6,595 nt of DNA, from assembly GCA_026706325.1 (NCBI GenBank), contig JAPOYZ010000098.1, forward strand, positions 1-6,595, given 5' to 3'. A program made the translations under genes and the position numbers. Of this stretch, positions 1 through 5,965 are shown in pieces (the stretch's first letter is position 1; every line of letters starts with the position of its first letter). Origin of the DNA: Candidatus Aminicenantota bacterium. Lineage in GTDB: Bacteria; Acidobacteriota; UBA6911; RPQK01; JAJDTT01. The notes under the pieces were generated by a model that saw only the letters and a list, made by a program, of their open reading frames with translations, did not search any database and was not told where the DNA came from.

Positions 1-70
1 CAGGAACGGTCTCGGTGCTCGCGGGACTTTCACCACGGACTGTTAGGGACCGGTCGTCGTCCGCGGGAAT

Positions 71-976
71 TCAGGCCAGGGACCGCAGAAGATTGCGCAT
101 CTTCACCGTTTCGGTGAAGACGTCCGCCTTGTCCAGATCCATCCACCCCTCCATGTGCTCGTATTCCAGGGACAGGAATCCCGTGTAGGTCGCCGAGGCG
201 AGCTTGCCGATGATTCCGGTGAAGTCCAACGTACCCTCGTCCCATCGAGCCTGCAGTTTCTGAGGGGCGGCCTGCCTGAGATGGACGTGGGCCGTGTAGG
301 AGACGAGGGGGTCCACCTGCTCCTGAGAGTAGCCCAGACAGATGAAGTGGCCGTAGTCCAGGGTCAATTTCAATTCCGGATTGGACTGCACGAAGGTCAG
401 AGTGTCCAGGGGCGACTCCAGAATCGACCCGACATGGGCCTCGAATGTGGTGGTGATTCCTTCTTTCCGGGACATGGCGGACATGTGATGCAGCTCTTCC
501 GCCGTGAGTGCCAGGGCCTTCTCCCGCGTCCATCCTTCCTGCACAATTCCCGGGAGCACCGTGACGGAAGGTATCCGGCAGGCCCTGCAGAACTGGATCA
601 CGGACCGGTAGTCTTTCCGATTCCGTTTCCTGACGCCCGCGTCTTTATGGTTGATGGCCCGTTCGTGAAAGTTGGGGGCGAAGTTGTAGTTGAGGTTGGA
701 GACGGGAGCGCCCAGGTCCAGGATCTCCCGTGCCAGTTTTCGGGGCCGGCGGAGGATCTGCTCGCTCGCCAACATCGGCGAATCGGGATTGCCCGGCACG
801 GCGATCAGATCTGCGGCCCCGATCCCCAATGCGCGATAAATCCGAACCGCCTCAGGCAGGGTGGCGCCGACGAAGGACCACGTGGACCCGCTTACGGGCA
901 TGGTACCGGCGACGGTCAGTCCCCGCGTCCGGGACCGCGCCCGGGCCAGAAGGGAAGATGGCTCGGACCGCTCCAT
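71..976 (-). CDS. Sugar phosphate isomerase/epimerase-like TIM-barrel protein
   Basis: A 301-aa protein resembling the xylose isomerase-like / AP endonuclease family 2 TIM-barrel superfamily, cytosolic enzymes that usually isomerise or epimerise sugars with a divalent metal. The C-terminal half carries the expected barrel-edge acids and histidines: Glu179 (TTFEAHVGS), Asp207 (LTLDYGHF), His230/His232 (AHVHLRQA) and Glu271/Glu273 (SLEYEHMEGW). These match the family's usual Glu-Asp-His-Glu metal set. There is no signal peptide. The frame stays open to 1300, but that part overlaps the upstream gene antisense-free in another frame and reads as low-complexity Arg/Trp/Ser. The ATG at 976 is chosen because AGGAG lies 5 nt before it, 22 bp after the stop of the methionine synthase-like gene. 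The spacing suggests co-transcription with that gene. Substrate unknown: family assignment is solid, exact reaction is not. Confidence 0.85.
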   Translation of the reverse strand: MERSEPSSLLARARSRTRGLTVAGTMPVSGSTWSFVGATLPEAVRIYRALGIGAADLIAVPGNPDSPMLASEQILRRPRKLAREILDLGAPVSNLNYNFAPNFHERAINHKDAGVRKRNRKDYRSVIQFCRACRIPSVTVLPGIVQEGWTREKALALTAEELHHMSAMSRKEGITTTFEAHVGSILESPLDTLTFVQSNPELKLTLDYGHFICLGYSQEQVDPLVSYTAHVHLRQAAPQKLQARWDEGTLDFTGIIGKLASATYTGFLSLEYEHMEGWMDLDKADVFTETVKMRNLLRSLA

Positions 977-981
977 GTCGA

Positions 982-986
982 CTCCT
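982..986 (-). promoter_or_regulatory. Ribosome binding site of the isomerase-like gene
   Basis: On the minus strand AGGAG stands 5 nt before the ATG at 976, inside the 22-bp gap after the upstream stop codon (999-1001). It decides the start of the isomerase-like gene against a much longer open frame that runs back to 1300. Confidence 0.75.
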
Positions 987-998
987 GTCCGTTTCGGG

Positions 999-2072
999 TC
1001 AGGGCAGAGACTCGCGGACCATGGCGGTCCCAGCCACCAGCGCTTCCAGCTTGGCGTAGGCCACGTCGCGCGGCAGGAACCACATGCCGCAGTCCGGCGC
1101 TGCGCGCAGCCTTTCCGCCGGGACGACTTCCAGCGCATCCCGGAGGCGCCGGGCGATGTGTTCCGGCGTCTCCACCCGCCGCGAACCCAGATTGAGCAGC
1201 CCCAGGACGACCTCTTTGTTTCCGCAGTGACGCAAGAGGTCCGGCTCGTGACCGGGCTGTTCATATTCCAGGCTGATCTGTTGAGCGCGGGAACCGGCAA
1301 TCGCCTCCAGCGCCTGCGCGTAACGGGGGTTGACCTGCTTCTTCCCGATCAGTGCGTAGCCGTAACAGATGTGGACGGCGGTGGTGCAACGGATTCCCTC
1401 CAGGGCCGCGTCCAGGGCCCGCGTCCCCCAGCGGCAGGCCTGGTCGGCCCGGAAGTGGAAATCGGGTTCGTCCAACTGGATGGCGTCGGCGCCCTCCTCG
1501 TCCAGGACACGCAGTTCCCGGTTGATGACCGAAGCGAGGTCCATGCCCAGCGCCTCCTCGTCCGGGTAGAACTCGTTGACCAGGCGGGCCGCGGCCGTCA
1601 GGGGACCGATGACGGTCATCTTCACGGGACGCGAGGTGTGGCGCTTGAGAAAACGGAGATCTTCGAGGGCGGTCGGTCCCGGCCAGCCTACCTGGTCCAC
1701 GACCCGGGGCGCGTACGCCTGGCCCAAACGCCCCTTCAACGCCGGATCGAGTTGGATGAAGCTCATGTCCCGGTCGTCCATGGACCACTGGCCCAGCCGG
1801 CTTGAATCGAGTCCGCGGAAGCGAAGGAAATAGGAATCGAAACGATGCCGGCGCTCTTCCCCGTCGGTGATTACGTCCAGTCCGGCGCGCTCCTGATCGG
1901 CGATGGCGAGGCGGGTCGCGTCATCCTGGGCGTCTTCGAGCACCTCCGGCTCCGGTCTCCAAAAGGTGTCATCACCGTAGGGAGTCGTGACCCGGTGGTG
2001 ACGAATGAGCCAGCGGGGCTTGCTGTAGCTCCCCACGAGTTGGGTCAGCAGAGAACCCTTCATTCGGATCAT
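999..2072 (-). CDS. Core-type cobalamin-independent methionine synthase family protein (MetE C-terminal domain only)
   Basis: A 357-aa cytosolic protein matching only the catalytic C-terminal barrel of MetE, which is about 750 aa in E. coli. Visible motifs are the opening LLTQLVGSYSKP, DGEERR (71-75), the IQLDEPDF active-site acid (Asp201), and all four zinc ligands: His234 and Cys236 (AVHICYG), Glu269 (ISLEYEQ) and Cys328 (APDCGMW). A zinc-thiolate methyltransferase chemistry is therefore likely. Short MetE relatives in bacteria and archaea can take methyl groups from donors other than folylpolyglutamate, and epoxyalkane:CoM transferases share the fold, so the donor and acceptor here are open. 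The start at 2072 (MIRMKGS) is preferred, with 2063 (MKGS) close behind; neither has a strong Shine-Dalgarno. An extension to 2282 is open but translates through a palindromic repeat, so it is rejected. The isomerase-like gene follows 22 bp downstream. Confidence 0.85.
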   Translation of the reverse strand: MIRMKGSLLTQLVGSYSKPRWLIRHHRVTTPYGDDTFWRPEPEVLEDAQDDATRLAIADQERAGLDVITDGEERRHRFDSYFLRFRGLDSSRLGQWSMDDRDMSFIQLDPALKGRLGQAYAPRVVDQVGWPGPTALEDLRFLKRHTSRPVKMTVIGPLTAAARLVNEFYPDEEALGMDLASVINRELRVLDEEGADAIQLDEPDFHFRADQACRWGTRALDAALEGIRCTTAVHICYGYALIGKKQVNPRYAQALEAIAGSRAQQISLEYEQPGHEPDLLRHCGNKEVVLGLLNLGSRRVETPEHIARRLRDALEVVPAERLRAAPDCGMWFLPRDVAYAKLEALVAGTAMVRESLP

Positions 2073-2152
2073 TCTCGGGTCCGGCAGTCCTGAAGACAAG
2101 GAGGTGCCCGGACGGTCGAACCTAAGGCCGTCGATTGATGCGGAATCGAAGA

Positions 2153-2177
2153 GGGCACCCACAAAGGGTGCCCCTAC
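2153..2177 (-). repeat. REP-like interspersed palindrome (GTAGGGGCACCC type)
   Basis: GGGCACCC (2153-2160) and GGGTGCCC (2166-2173) form a perfect 8-bp stem around a 5-nt ACAAA loop, followed by CTAC. Read on the minus strand it is GTAGGGGCACCC-TTTGT-GGGTGCCC. From general knowledge, elements with this GTAGGGGC head and stem-loop are common interspersed repeats in several bacterial phyla, and may be moved by IS200/TnpA-REP-type enzymes; copy number here cannot be seen from one window. It ends 6 bp upstream of the -35 box of the RRM promoter if the trailing T-run is counted. It could also act as a terminator or boundary between divergent units. Confidence 0.65.
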
Positions 2178-2179
2178 TT

Positions 2180-2208
2180 TTGACACGAATCGAAAGAAGC
2201 CATATACT
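2180..2208 (+). promoter_or_regulatory. Sigma-70-type promoter for the RRM gene
   Basis: TTGACA at 2180-2185 (perfect -35), a 17-bp spacer at 2186-2202, and TATACT at 2203-2208 (one mismatch to TATAAT). This is the ideal housekeeping-sigma arrangement and the only near-consensus promoter I found in the window. The predicted transcription start is near 2215, giving a leader of about 198 nt before the RRM gene's ATG. It lies just beside the palindrome at 2153-2173. Confidence 0.75.
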
Positions 2209-2214
2209 TCCGCC

Positions 2215-2412
2215 GTTATGTTCAACAGAGGGCTCCACCGATAGCGCCGCAAGTTGTTGTTGAGAGCCCGAGCTAGTTTCATCCCTGCGAGAGACTCCCT
2301 AAGGAATCACCGATCGGATCGTGTACCCAAAGAGAATCGGGCCCGGCTCCTCTCTGTTTGCAGATGGCGCCTCAGGGTGGATGGCTCCATTTCATGCAAT
2401 TAGGAGGAGAAA
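2215..2412 (+). promoter_or_regulatory. Long structured 5' leader of the RRM gene
   Basis: About 198 nt lie between the predicted start of transcription and the ATG. Two 6-bp pairings are possible near its 5' end: TCAACA (2222-2227) with TGTTGA (2258-2263), and GGGCTC (2230-2235) with GAGCCC (2264-2269). They interleave, so they are either mutually exclusive or a pseudoknot. Further down, CTCCTC (2347-2352) is complementary to GAGGAG (2404-2409), which includes most of the Shine-Dalgarno, so the ribosome site could be masked. Long leaders that control translation are known for cold-induced RNA-binding protein genes. Regulation here is an inference; no known riboswitch class was recognised. 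Confidence 0.4.
2402..2407 (+). promoter_or_regulatory. Strong Shine-Dalgarno of the RRM gene
   Basis: A full AGGAGG stands 5 nt before the ATG at 2413, the strongest ribosome site in the window. It could pair with the pyrimidine stretch at 2347-2352 in the leader. Confidence 0.8.
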
Positions 2413-2742
2413 ATGAGGAAGAACATCTATGTCGGGGGTCTGCCCTATGCGGTCGACGATGACCAGTTGGAGGAAGTGTTCTCCGAGTTCGGCCCGGTGC
2501 AGTCGGCCCGCGTCATCACTGACAGAATGACCGGCCAGTCCCGCGGATTCGGTTTCGTCGAGATGGAAGAGGCGGACGCCGTGAAGGCCATCAGCGCCTT
2601 GAACGGCAGCCAGTTGGGCGGCAGGACCCTGACGGTCAACGAGGCGAGGCCTCGTGAGCGACGGTCCGGCGGATACGGCGGCCGCGGCGGATACGGCGGC
2701 GGCGGTGGTGGTTACGGAAACCGCGGTCGAGGCCGCTGGTAG
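2413..2742 (+). CDS. Glycine-rich RNA-binding protein with a single RRM
   Basis: A 109-aa protein with one RNA recognition motif covering residues about 3-80. RNP2 is IYVGGL (5-10) and RNP1 is RGFGFVEM (44-51), with the aromatic residues that stack on RNA bases in place (Tyr6, Phe46, Phe48). The tail (84-109) is a low-complexity RSGGYGG / RGGYGG / GRGRW stretch, like the glycine-rich tails of bacterial and cyanobacterial Rbp proteins and plant GRPs. Such proteins bind single-stranded RNA in the cytosol and are often cold-inducible; their bacterial targets are mostly unknown. The start is fixed by AGGAGG 5 nt upstream. The gene stands alone on the plus strand, behind its own near-consensus promoter and a long leader, and faces the DUF1501 gene convergently. 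Family assignment is certain; role is inferred. Confidence 0.95.
   Translation: MRKNIYVGGLPYAVDDDQLEEVFSEFGPVQSARVITDRMTGQSRGFGFVEMEEADAVKAISALNGSQLGGRTLTVNEARPRERRSGGYGGRGGYGGGGGGYGNRGRGRW
2668..2699 (+). repeat. Direct repeat encoding GGYGGR units
   Basis: The 14-bp unit GGCGGATACGGCGG occurs exactly at 2668-2681 and again at 2686-2699, offset by 18 bp (six codons). It encodes the tandem GGYGGR/GGYGGG pattern of the RRM protein's tail and could change length by slippage. Confidence 0.7.
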
Positions 2743-2763
2743 GATTCGACAGCGACGAGTGAT

Positions 2764-2813
2764 CCGGGCGGTTCCCGGACCACCGGTCAACGATCGGTAG
2801 CCGGGACCGCCGG
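2764..2813. terminator. Possible bidirectional terminator hairpin between convergent genes
   Basis: CCGGGCGGTTCCCGG (2764-2778) can pair with CCGGGACCGCCGG (2801-2813), giving about 13 GC-rich base pairs with two single-base bulges around a 22-nt loop. It sits 21 bp after the RRM stop and 37 bp beyond the DUF1501 stop. No T-run follows on either strand, so it is not a classic intrinsic terminator; it may simply protect or delimit both transcript ends. Confidence 0.4.
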
Positions 2814-2850
2814 AACGCCCCCCAGCAAACATTTCCGCAAGCAGGTCGGG

Positions 2851-4260
2851 TCAGCTCAGGATCTCCCCGATCACCCGGCCCCCCACGTCGGTCAGGCGGA
2901 AGTCCCGCCCTCCGTAGCGATAGGTGAGCTTCGTGTGGTCCAGCCCCAGCAGGTGAAGGACCGTGGCGTGCAGGTCGTGGGGGTGGACCCGGTCTTCCAC
3001 CGCCTTGAAGCCGAAGTCGTCGGTGGCGCCGTAGGTCATTCCTCCCCGGACGCCGGCTCCGGCCAGGAGCGTGGTGTAGCCGTGGACGTTGTGGTCCCGG
3101 CCGTAGCCGTACTTCACTAGTCCGCTGTTCTGGATCATCGGGGTTCGCCCGAACTCGCTCCCCACGATGAGGAGGGTCTCTTCGAACAGGCCCCGCGCCT
3201 TCAGGTCCTGGATCAGGGCGGCGATGGCCCGGTCCGCGTCCGCCGCCAGGATCCGGTGGTCCAGGATGTCGTCATGGCTGTCCCAGGGTTGGGACTTGCC
3301 GTAGAAGACCTGGACCATGCGCACGCCGTGTTCGACGAGGCGCAGCGCCATCAGGCAGCCGCGGGCGAAGTCGGTGTCGCCGTACCTGGTGCGATTCGCC
3401 GGTTCCTCCCGCGTGACGTCCAGCGCCAACGGCGCCTCCATCTGCATCCGGAAAGCCACCTCCATGGCCTGGATTCCCGATTCCAGTTGCGGTTGATGTC
3501 CGACCCGGTCCAGGTAGCGCCGATTGAGCCGGTCCAGGAGGGCCAGTTGACGCCGCTGCTGATTCTGGGTGAAGACGGAATTGCGGACGTTGCGGACCAG
3601 TTTCTCCGGGTCGATCTCGTTGTTCGGGACGTAAGTCCCCTGGTATGAGTTGGGCAGGAAAGCCGAGGACCAGAGCTGGGGGCCGCCCACCGGATACCCG
3701 GGGCAGAGAACCACGAAAGCGGGCAGATTCTCGTTCTCCGAGCCCAGTCCGTAGGTGATCCACGAGCCCATGGAGGGGTGCCCGGCCAACTGGTGGCCGC
3801 AGTTCATGAGGTACAGGGACGGCACGTGATTGCCGTTGTCCGAATACATGGAACGGATCACGCAGAAGTCGTCGATGAGTCCCCCGATCCGGGGGAAGAT
3901 CTCCGAAACCAGGATGCCGCTCTCACCCCGGGGCCGGAATCGGAACGGGGACTTCATCAGATTGCCGGTCGCGCTGTCGGTCCGGATCTTGGGGCCCGGC
4001 ATGGGTATTCCGTCGTGCCGGTCCAGCTCCGGTTTGGGGTCGAAGCTGTCCACCTGGGAGAGGCCGCCGTTGAGGAAGAGGAAGATCACGTGTTTGGCGC
4101 GGGCCGGAAAATGCGGGGTTCCCGCCGGGGCGGACATGCTCCGGGAGGCTGCGCCCAGGGAGCCGGACAACCCCACCGCGCCGAAGCCGGCGCCCATCAA
4201 CGACAGCAGCTCGCGTCGATTCATGGGACCAGTATAGGTTCCTGTGGCGACTTCCGCCAT
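2851..4260 (-). CDS. DUF1501 family protein with twin-arginine leader (alkaline phosphatase/sulfatase-like fold)
   Basis: An exported DUF1501 protein, 469 aa from the ATG at 4260 or 457 aa from the ATG at 4224. Residues are numbered from 4224. It opens with a Tat-type leader, NRRELLSLMG plus a hydrophobic Gly/Ala/Leu stretch to about 27. Family motifs follow: GGLSQVDSFDPKP (53-65), WDSHDDI (314-320), GSEFGRTP (355-362), GRDHNVHG (375-382) and the C-terminal block HDLHATVLHLLGLDH (416-430) with YGGRDFRLTDV. DUF1501 belongs to the alkaline phosphatase-like superfamily; the Asp/His residues could bind metal, but no reaction is established. Members are usually next to DUF1549/DUF1553 cytochrome-type genes, which are absent in this window. 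The start at 4260 has GAGGT 5 nt upstream; 4224 has no clear site but is the more typical family start. It is the third gene of the operon, 38 bp after its neighbour. Confidence 0.92.
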   Translation of the reverse strand: MAEVATGTYTGPMNRRELLSLMGAGFGAVGLSGSLGAASRSMSAPAGTPHFPARAKHVIFLFLNGGLSQVDSFDPKPELDRHDGIPMPGPKIRTDSATGNLMKSPFRFRPRGESGILVSEIFPRIGGLIDDFCVIRSMYSDNGNHVPSLYLMNCGHQLAGHPSMGSWITYGLGSENENLPAFVVLCPGYPVGGPQLWSSAFLPNSYQGTYVPNNEIDPEKLVRNVRNSVFTQNQQRRQLALLDRLNRRYLDRVGHQPQLESGIQAMEVAFRMQMEAPLALDVTREEPANRTRYGDTDFARGCLMALRLVEHGVRMVQVFYGKSQPWDSHDDILDHRILAADADRAIAALIQDLKARGLFEETLLIVGSEFGRTPMIQNSGLVKYGYGRDHNVHGYTTLLAGAGVRGGMTYGATDDFGFKAVEDRVHPHDLHATVLHLLGLDHTKLTYRYGGRDFRLTDVGGRVIGEILS

Positions 4261-4265
4261 GGGCG

Positions 4266-4270
4266 ACCTC
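4266..4270 (-). promoter_or_regulatory. Ribosome binding site favouring the longer DUF1501 start
   Basis: On the minus strand GAGGT stands 5 nt before the ATG at 4260. The alternative ATG at 4224, which begins right at the twin-arginine motif, has no comparable site. The choice only adds 12 residues ahead of the Tat leader. Confidence 0.5.
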
Positions 4271-4298
4271 AGCGCCGCGAAACCCGGCGGTTGCCGTG

Positions 4299-5951
4299 CT
4301 ATCGCTCGGCGCTCTTCCCGCGGTCGATGCCCACCACGGCCATCCTGAGCTGGGTCCGGAGATAGACGCAGACCGGGTGGGACCCGCCCTTCGCCGGGTC
4401 GGAAACGGGTCGAATGCGTACCTTCAGGAATTCCGGTCTGGCCGGGGGCAGCGGGATGGAGGAGACGGCGGACGACCCGGCCGGGCCGAGGGACTTGCTC
4501 TGCCGGGTCCCGTTGTCGAATTCGGACCATTCGTAGAGGTAGGTTGGGCTCTTGTTCGGGGCCTCCCTCAGGGACAGGTCCGAAAACTCCAGGACCAGGG
4601 CGCCGTCTCGATTCCGGACCCGAAACTCATCCAGAGCGTTGATCCCGGCCAGGTAGTGCCGAACGATTTTCCGGCGCCGCTCCAGGAGTGTCCGGACCAG
4701 GTACTCCTCCGACTCGTCGTCGACCAGTTTCCCCGTCCGCACGACGGCCCGAATCGATTCCTCGTTCAGCCGCATCAGGATGCGGACGGCCCAGAAGGCG
4801 TCCTCCGGGAGCATGCGTTCGAAGGCCGGGTTGGGATACTCCGGTTTCCATTCCTGAGGCTGGAAGAAATCCGCTTCGAAACGGCCGACGCCGGGATGCT
4901 CCGGGTACTTCACATGCCTCCAGGGCCGGTCCCAGAGGCCCAGAGTCAGTCCCGCCTTGAGGATGGGAGGCCACTCCACCAGGTACTCGTTGCCGGCGCG
5001 GCGGCTCTGTCTTTCGATGCTGCCGCTTCCCAGGCAGGAGCCGAAATCCAGCAGGTGGTGTTTCACATACCCCTGATCGCCCCGGGGAAGGTACATGTCC
5101 AGCGTGTTGATGCTTCGGGAATCGTCGTGGTTCAACCATGCCGCGAAGATCCGCAACGCTCGCAACTCTCTCCGGTTCTCGTGCCGGAAGATGTCGTTCG
5201 CATCGTCGCTCCGGGTTCCGAAGTACTCGAACGGGCCCAGGGGACGGCCCGGAAGAAGCCGGCTCGCCAGCACCTGGATTTTTCCGTCGGGCAGTCTGGG
5301 AACCAGGCGAAGGATCCGGTCCACATCCGCCTGCGCCATGACCCGCTTCTTGCCCCGTCCCTCCCGCAGAGTGGACTCGGACATCACCTGCAGATTCGCG
5401 GGCAGGATCCGCACCAGGTGGTTTTCCGGAACGTGATAGCCGAAGGCGTGGAAGAACCGGGTGCTGATGGCCTCCGCCGAGGTGGCCAATTGAGGGTGTT
5501 CCAAGGGGTCGAACTTGATGAAATAGGTTTCTTCCCGGCTGTCGCGGATGGTGAAACCGGGAGTGATTCCCTCCGTTTTTGCGGAGACGATCCGCCAGGG
5601 CCGGGAGACGTCGGGCGCCTGCCGGTTGGGTCCTCGCGCCAACTCGGCCGGACTCATGGGCCGGCTTCCCAGCCGATTGTGAAACCAACTGGAATCGGGA
5701 ACCTCTCCCAGCGTGTTCACGTTCTGCGACGGGAGGACGGCCTCTCCCTTGGCGGGGCGGTTGGAGAACGAATTCTCCAGCAGGTCCACGATCCGGCTCA
5801 GGGAGCGCGGCTCGGGCATGGGAATGGGAAGATCGTCGGCATCGGCCCGGATCGGATCGTCCGGAAGAAACCGCTGCCCGTGGATCGGGGGGAGGGTGGC
5901 CGTCAGGAAGCCCAGAAGCAGAACCAAAGGCGTGACCCGTGGGTGTGTCAA
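4299..5951 (-). CDS. Exported protein with kinase-like (HipA/Fam20-type) motifs and a C-terminal beta-rich domain
   Basis: A 550-aa protein of no recognised named family. Residues 1-25 form a signal peptide: short n-region, hydrophobic LVLLLGFL core, likely cleavage after IHG. Residues about 125-305 show a kinase-like order: a glycine-containing strand, YFIKFDP with Lys146, a helix with Glu160 (SAEAISTRFFHAFGYHVP), HDDSRSIN (275-282) and HHLLDFG (298-304). The Asp277-x4-Asn282 spacing and the later Asp302 match the catalytic Asp/Asn and metal Asp of HipA-like kinases; this is a motif reading, not a proven homology. Residues about 440-540 look like a beta-sandwich (alternating hydrophobics, EFSDLSL, YEWSEFDNGT). 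It starts at TTG, since the first in-frame ATG (residue 45) would lose the signal peptide, and GGGAGG lies 7 nt upstream. It follows the outer-membrane barrel gene by 14 bp. Confidence 0.8.
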   Translation of the reverse strand: MTHPRVTPLVLLLGFLTATLPPIHGQRFLPDDPIRADADDLPIPMPEPRSLSRIVDLLENSFSNRPAKGEAVLPSQNVNTLGEVPDSSWFHNRLGSRPMSPAELARGPNRQAPDVSRPWRIVSAKTEGITPGFTIRDSREETYFIKFDPLEHPQLATSAEAISTRFFHAFGYHVPENHLVRILPANLQVMSESTLREGRGKKRVMAQADVDRILRLVPRLPDGKIQVLASRLLPGRPLGPFEYFGTRSDDANDIFRHENRRELRALRIFAAWLNHDDSRSINTLDMYLPRGDQGYVKHHLLDFGSCLGSGSIERQSRRAGNEYLVEWPPILKAGLTLGLWDRPWRHVKYPEHPGVGRFEADFFQPQEWKPEYPNPAFERMLPEDAFWAVRILMRLNEESIRAVVRTGKLVDDESEEYLVRTLLERRRKIVRHYLAGINALDEFRVRNRDGALVLEFSDLSLREAPNKSPTYLYEWSEFDNGTRQSKSLGPAGSSAVSSIPLPPARPEFLKVRIRPVSDPAKGGSHPVCVYLRTQLRMAVVGIDRGKSAER

Positions 5952-5958
5952 CTCCGTA

Positions 5959-5964
5959 CCTCCC
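5959..5964 (-). promoter_or_regulatory. Ribosome binding site that supports a TTG start
   Basis: GGGAGG on the minus strand lies 7 nt before TTG at 5951 and one base after the TAG stop of the upstream barrel gene (5966-5968). The tight layout suggests translational coupling and supports the rare TTG start. Confidence 0.7.
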
Positions 5965-5965
5965 G

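Larger units (their letters stand above)
2073..2412. other. Divergent intergenic region between the MetE-like and RRM genes
   Basis: This 340-bp stretch without a convincing gene separates two divergent transcription units. It is visibly richer in A/T than its surroundings around 2175-2220. It holds, in order, a small hairpin (GACGG 2111-2115 with CCGTC 2128-2132), the interspersed-type palindrome at 2153-2173, a consensus-like plus-strand promoter at 2180-2208, and the leader of the RRM gene. A minus-strand frame is open through 2073-2282, but it includes the palindrome and has no family features. No convincing minus-strand promoter for the MetE-like gene was seen. Confidence 0.7.

Noticed and set aside
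1..36. Possible start (GTGGTG at 31-36, minus strand) of a further gene running off the left edge
   Set aside because: The frame is open to the edge but only 12 codons are visible and there is no ribosome site before it.
977..1300. Extension of the isomerase-like frame upstream of 976
   Set aside because: It lies fully inside the MetE-like gene in another frame and is rich in Arg, Trp and Ser. The ATG at 976 has a good ribosome site.
155..1805. Long plus-strand open frames (155-1195 and 861-1805) over the isomerase-like and MetE-like genes
   Set aside because: They overlap each other and well-supported minus-strand genes, are Pro/Arg/Gly-rich and show no family features.
2200..2235. Minus-strand promoter for the MetE-like gene (TTGAAC, then TATATG)
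   Set aside because: The spacing between the two boxes is only 13 bp, too short for a sigma-70 promoter. The TATA-like bases are shared with the plus-strand -10 box.
2073..2282. N-terminal extension of the MetE-like protein to 2282
   Set aside because: It would add 70 residues that run through the palindromic repeat and the opposite-strand promoter. The MetE family core begins at LLTQLVGSYSKP, just after 2072.
4261..4530. Extension of the DUF1501 frame to 4530
   Set aside because: It lies mostly inside the kinase-like gene and would bury the Tat leader internally.
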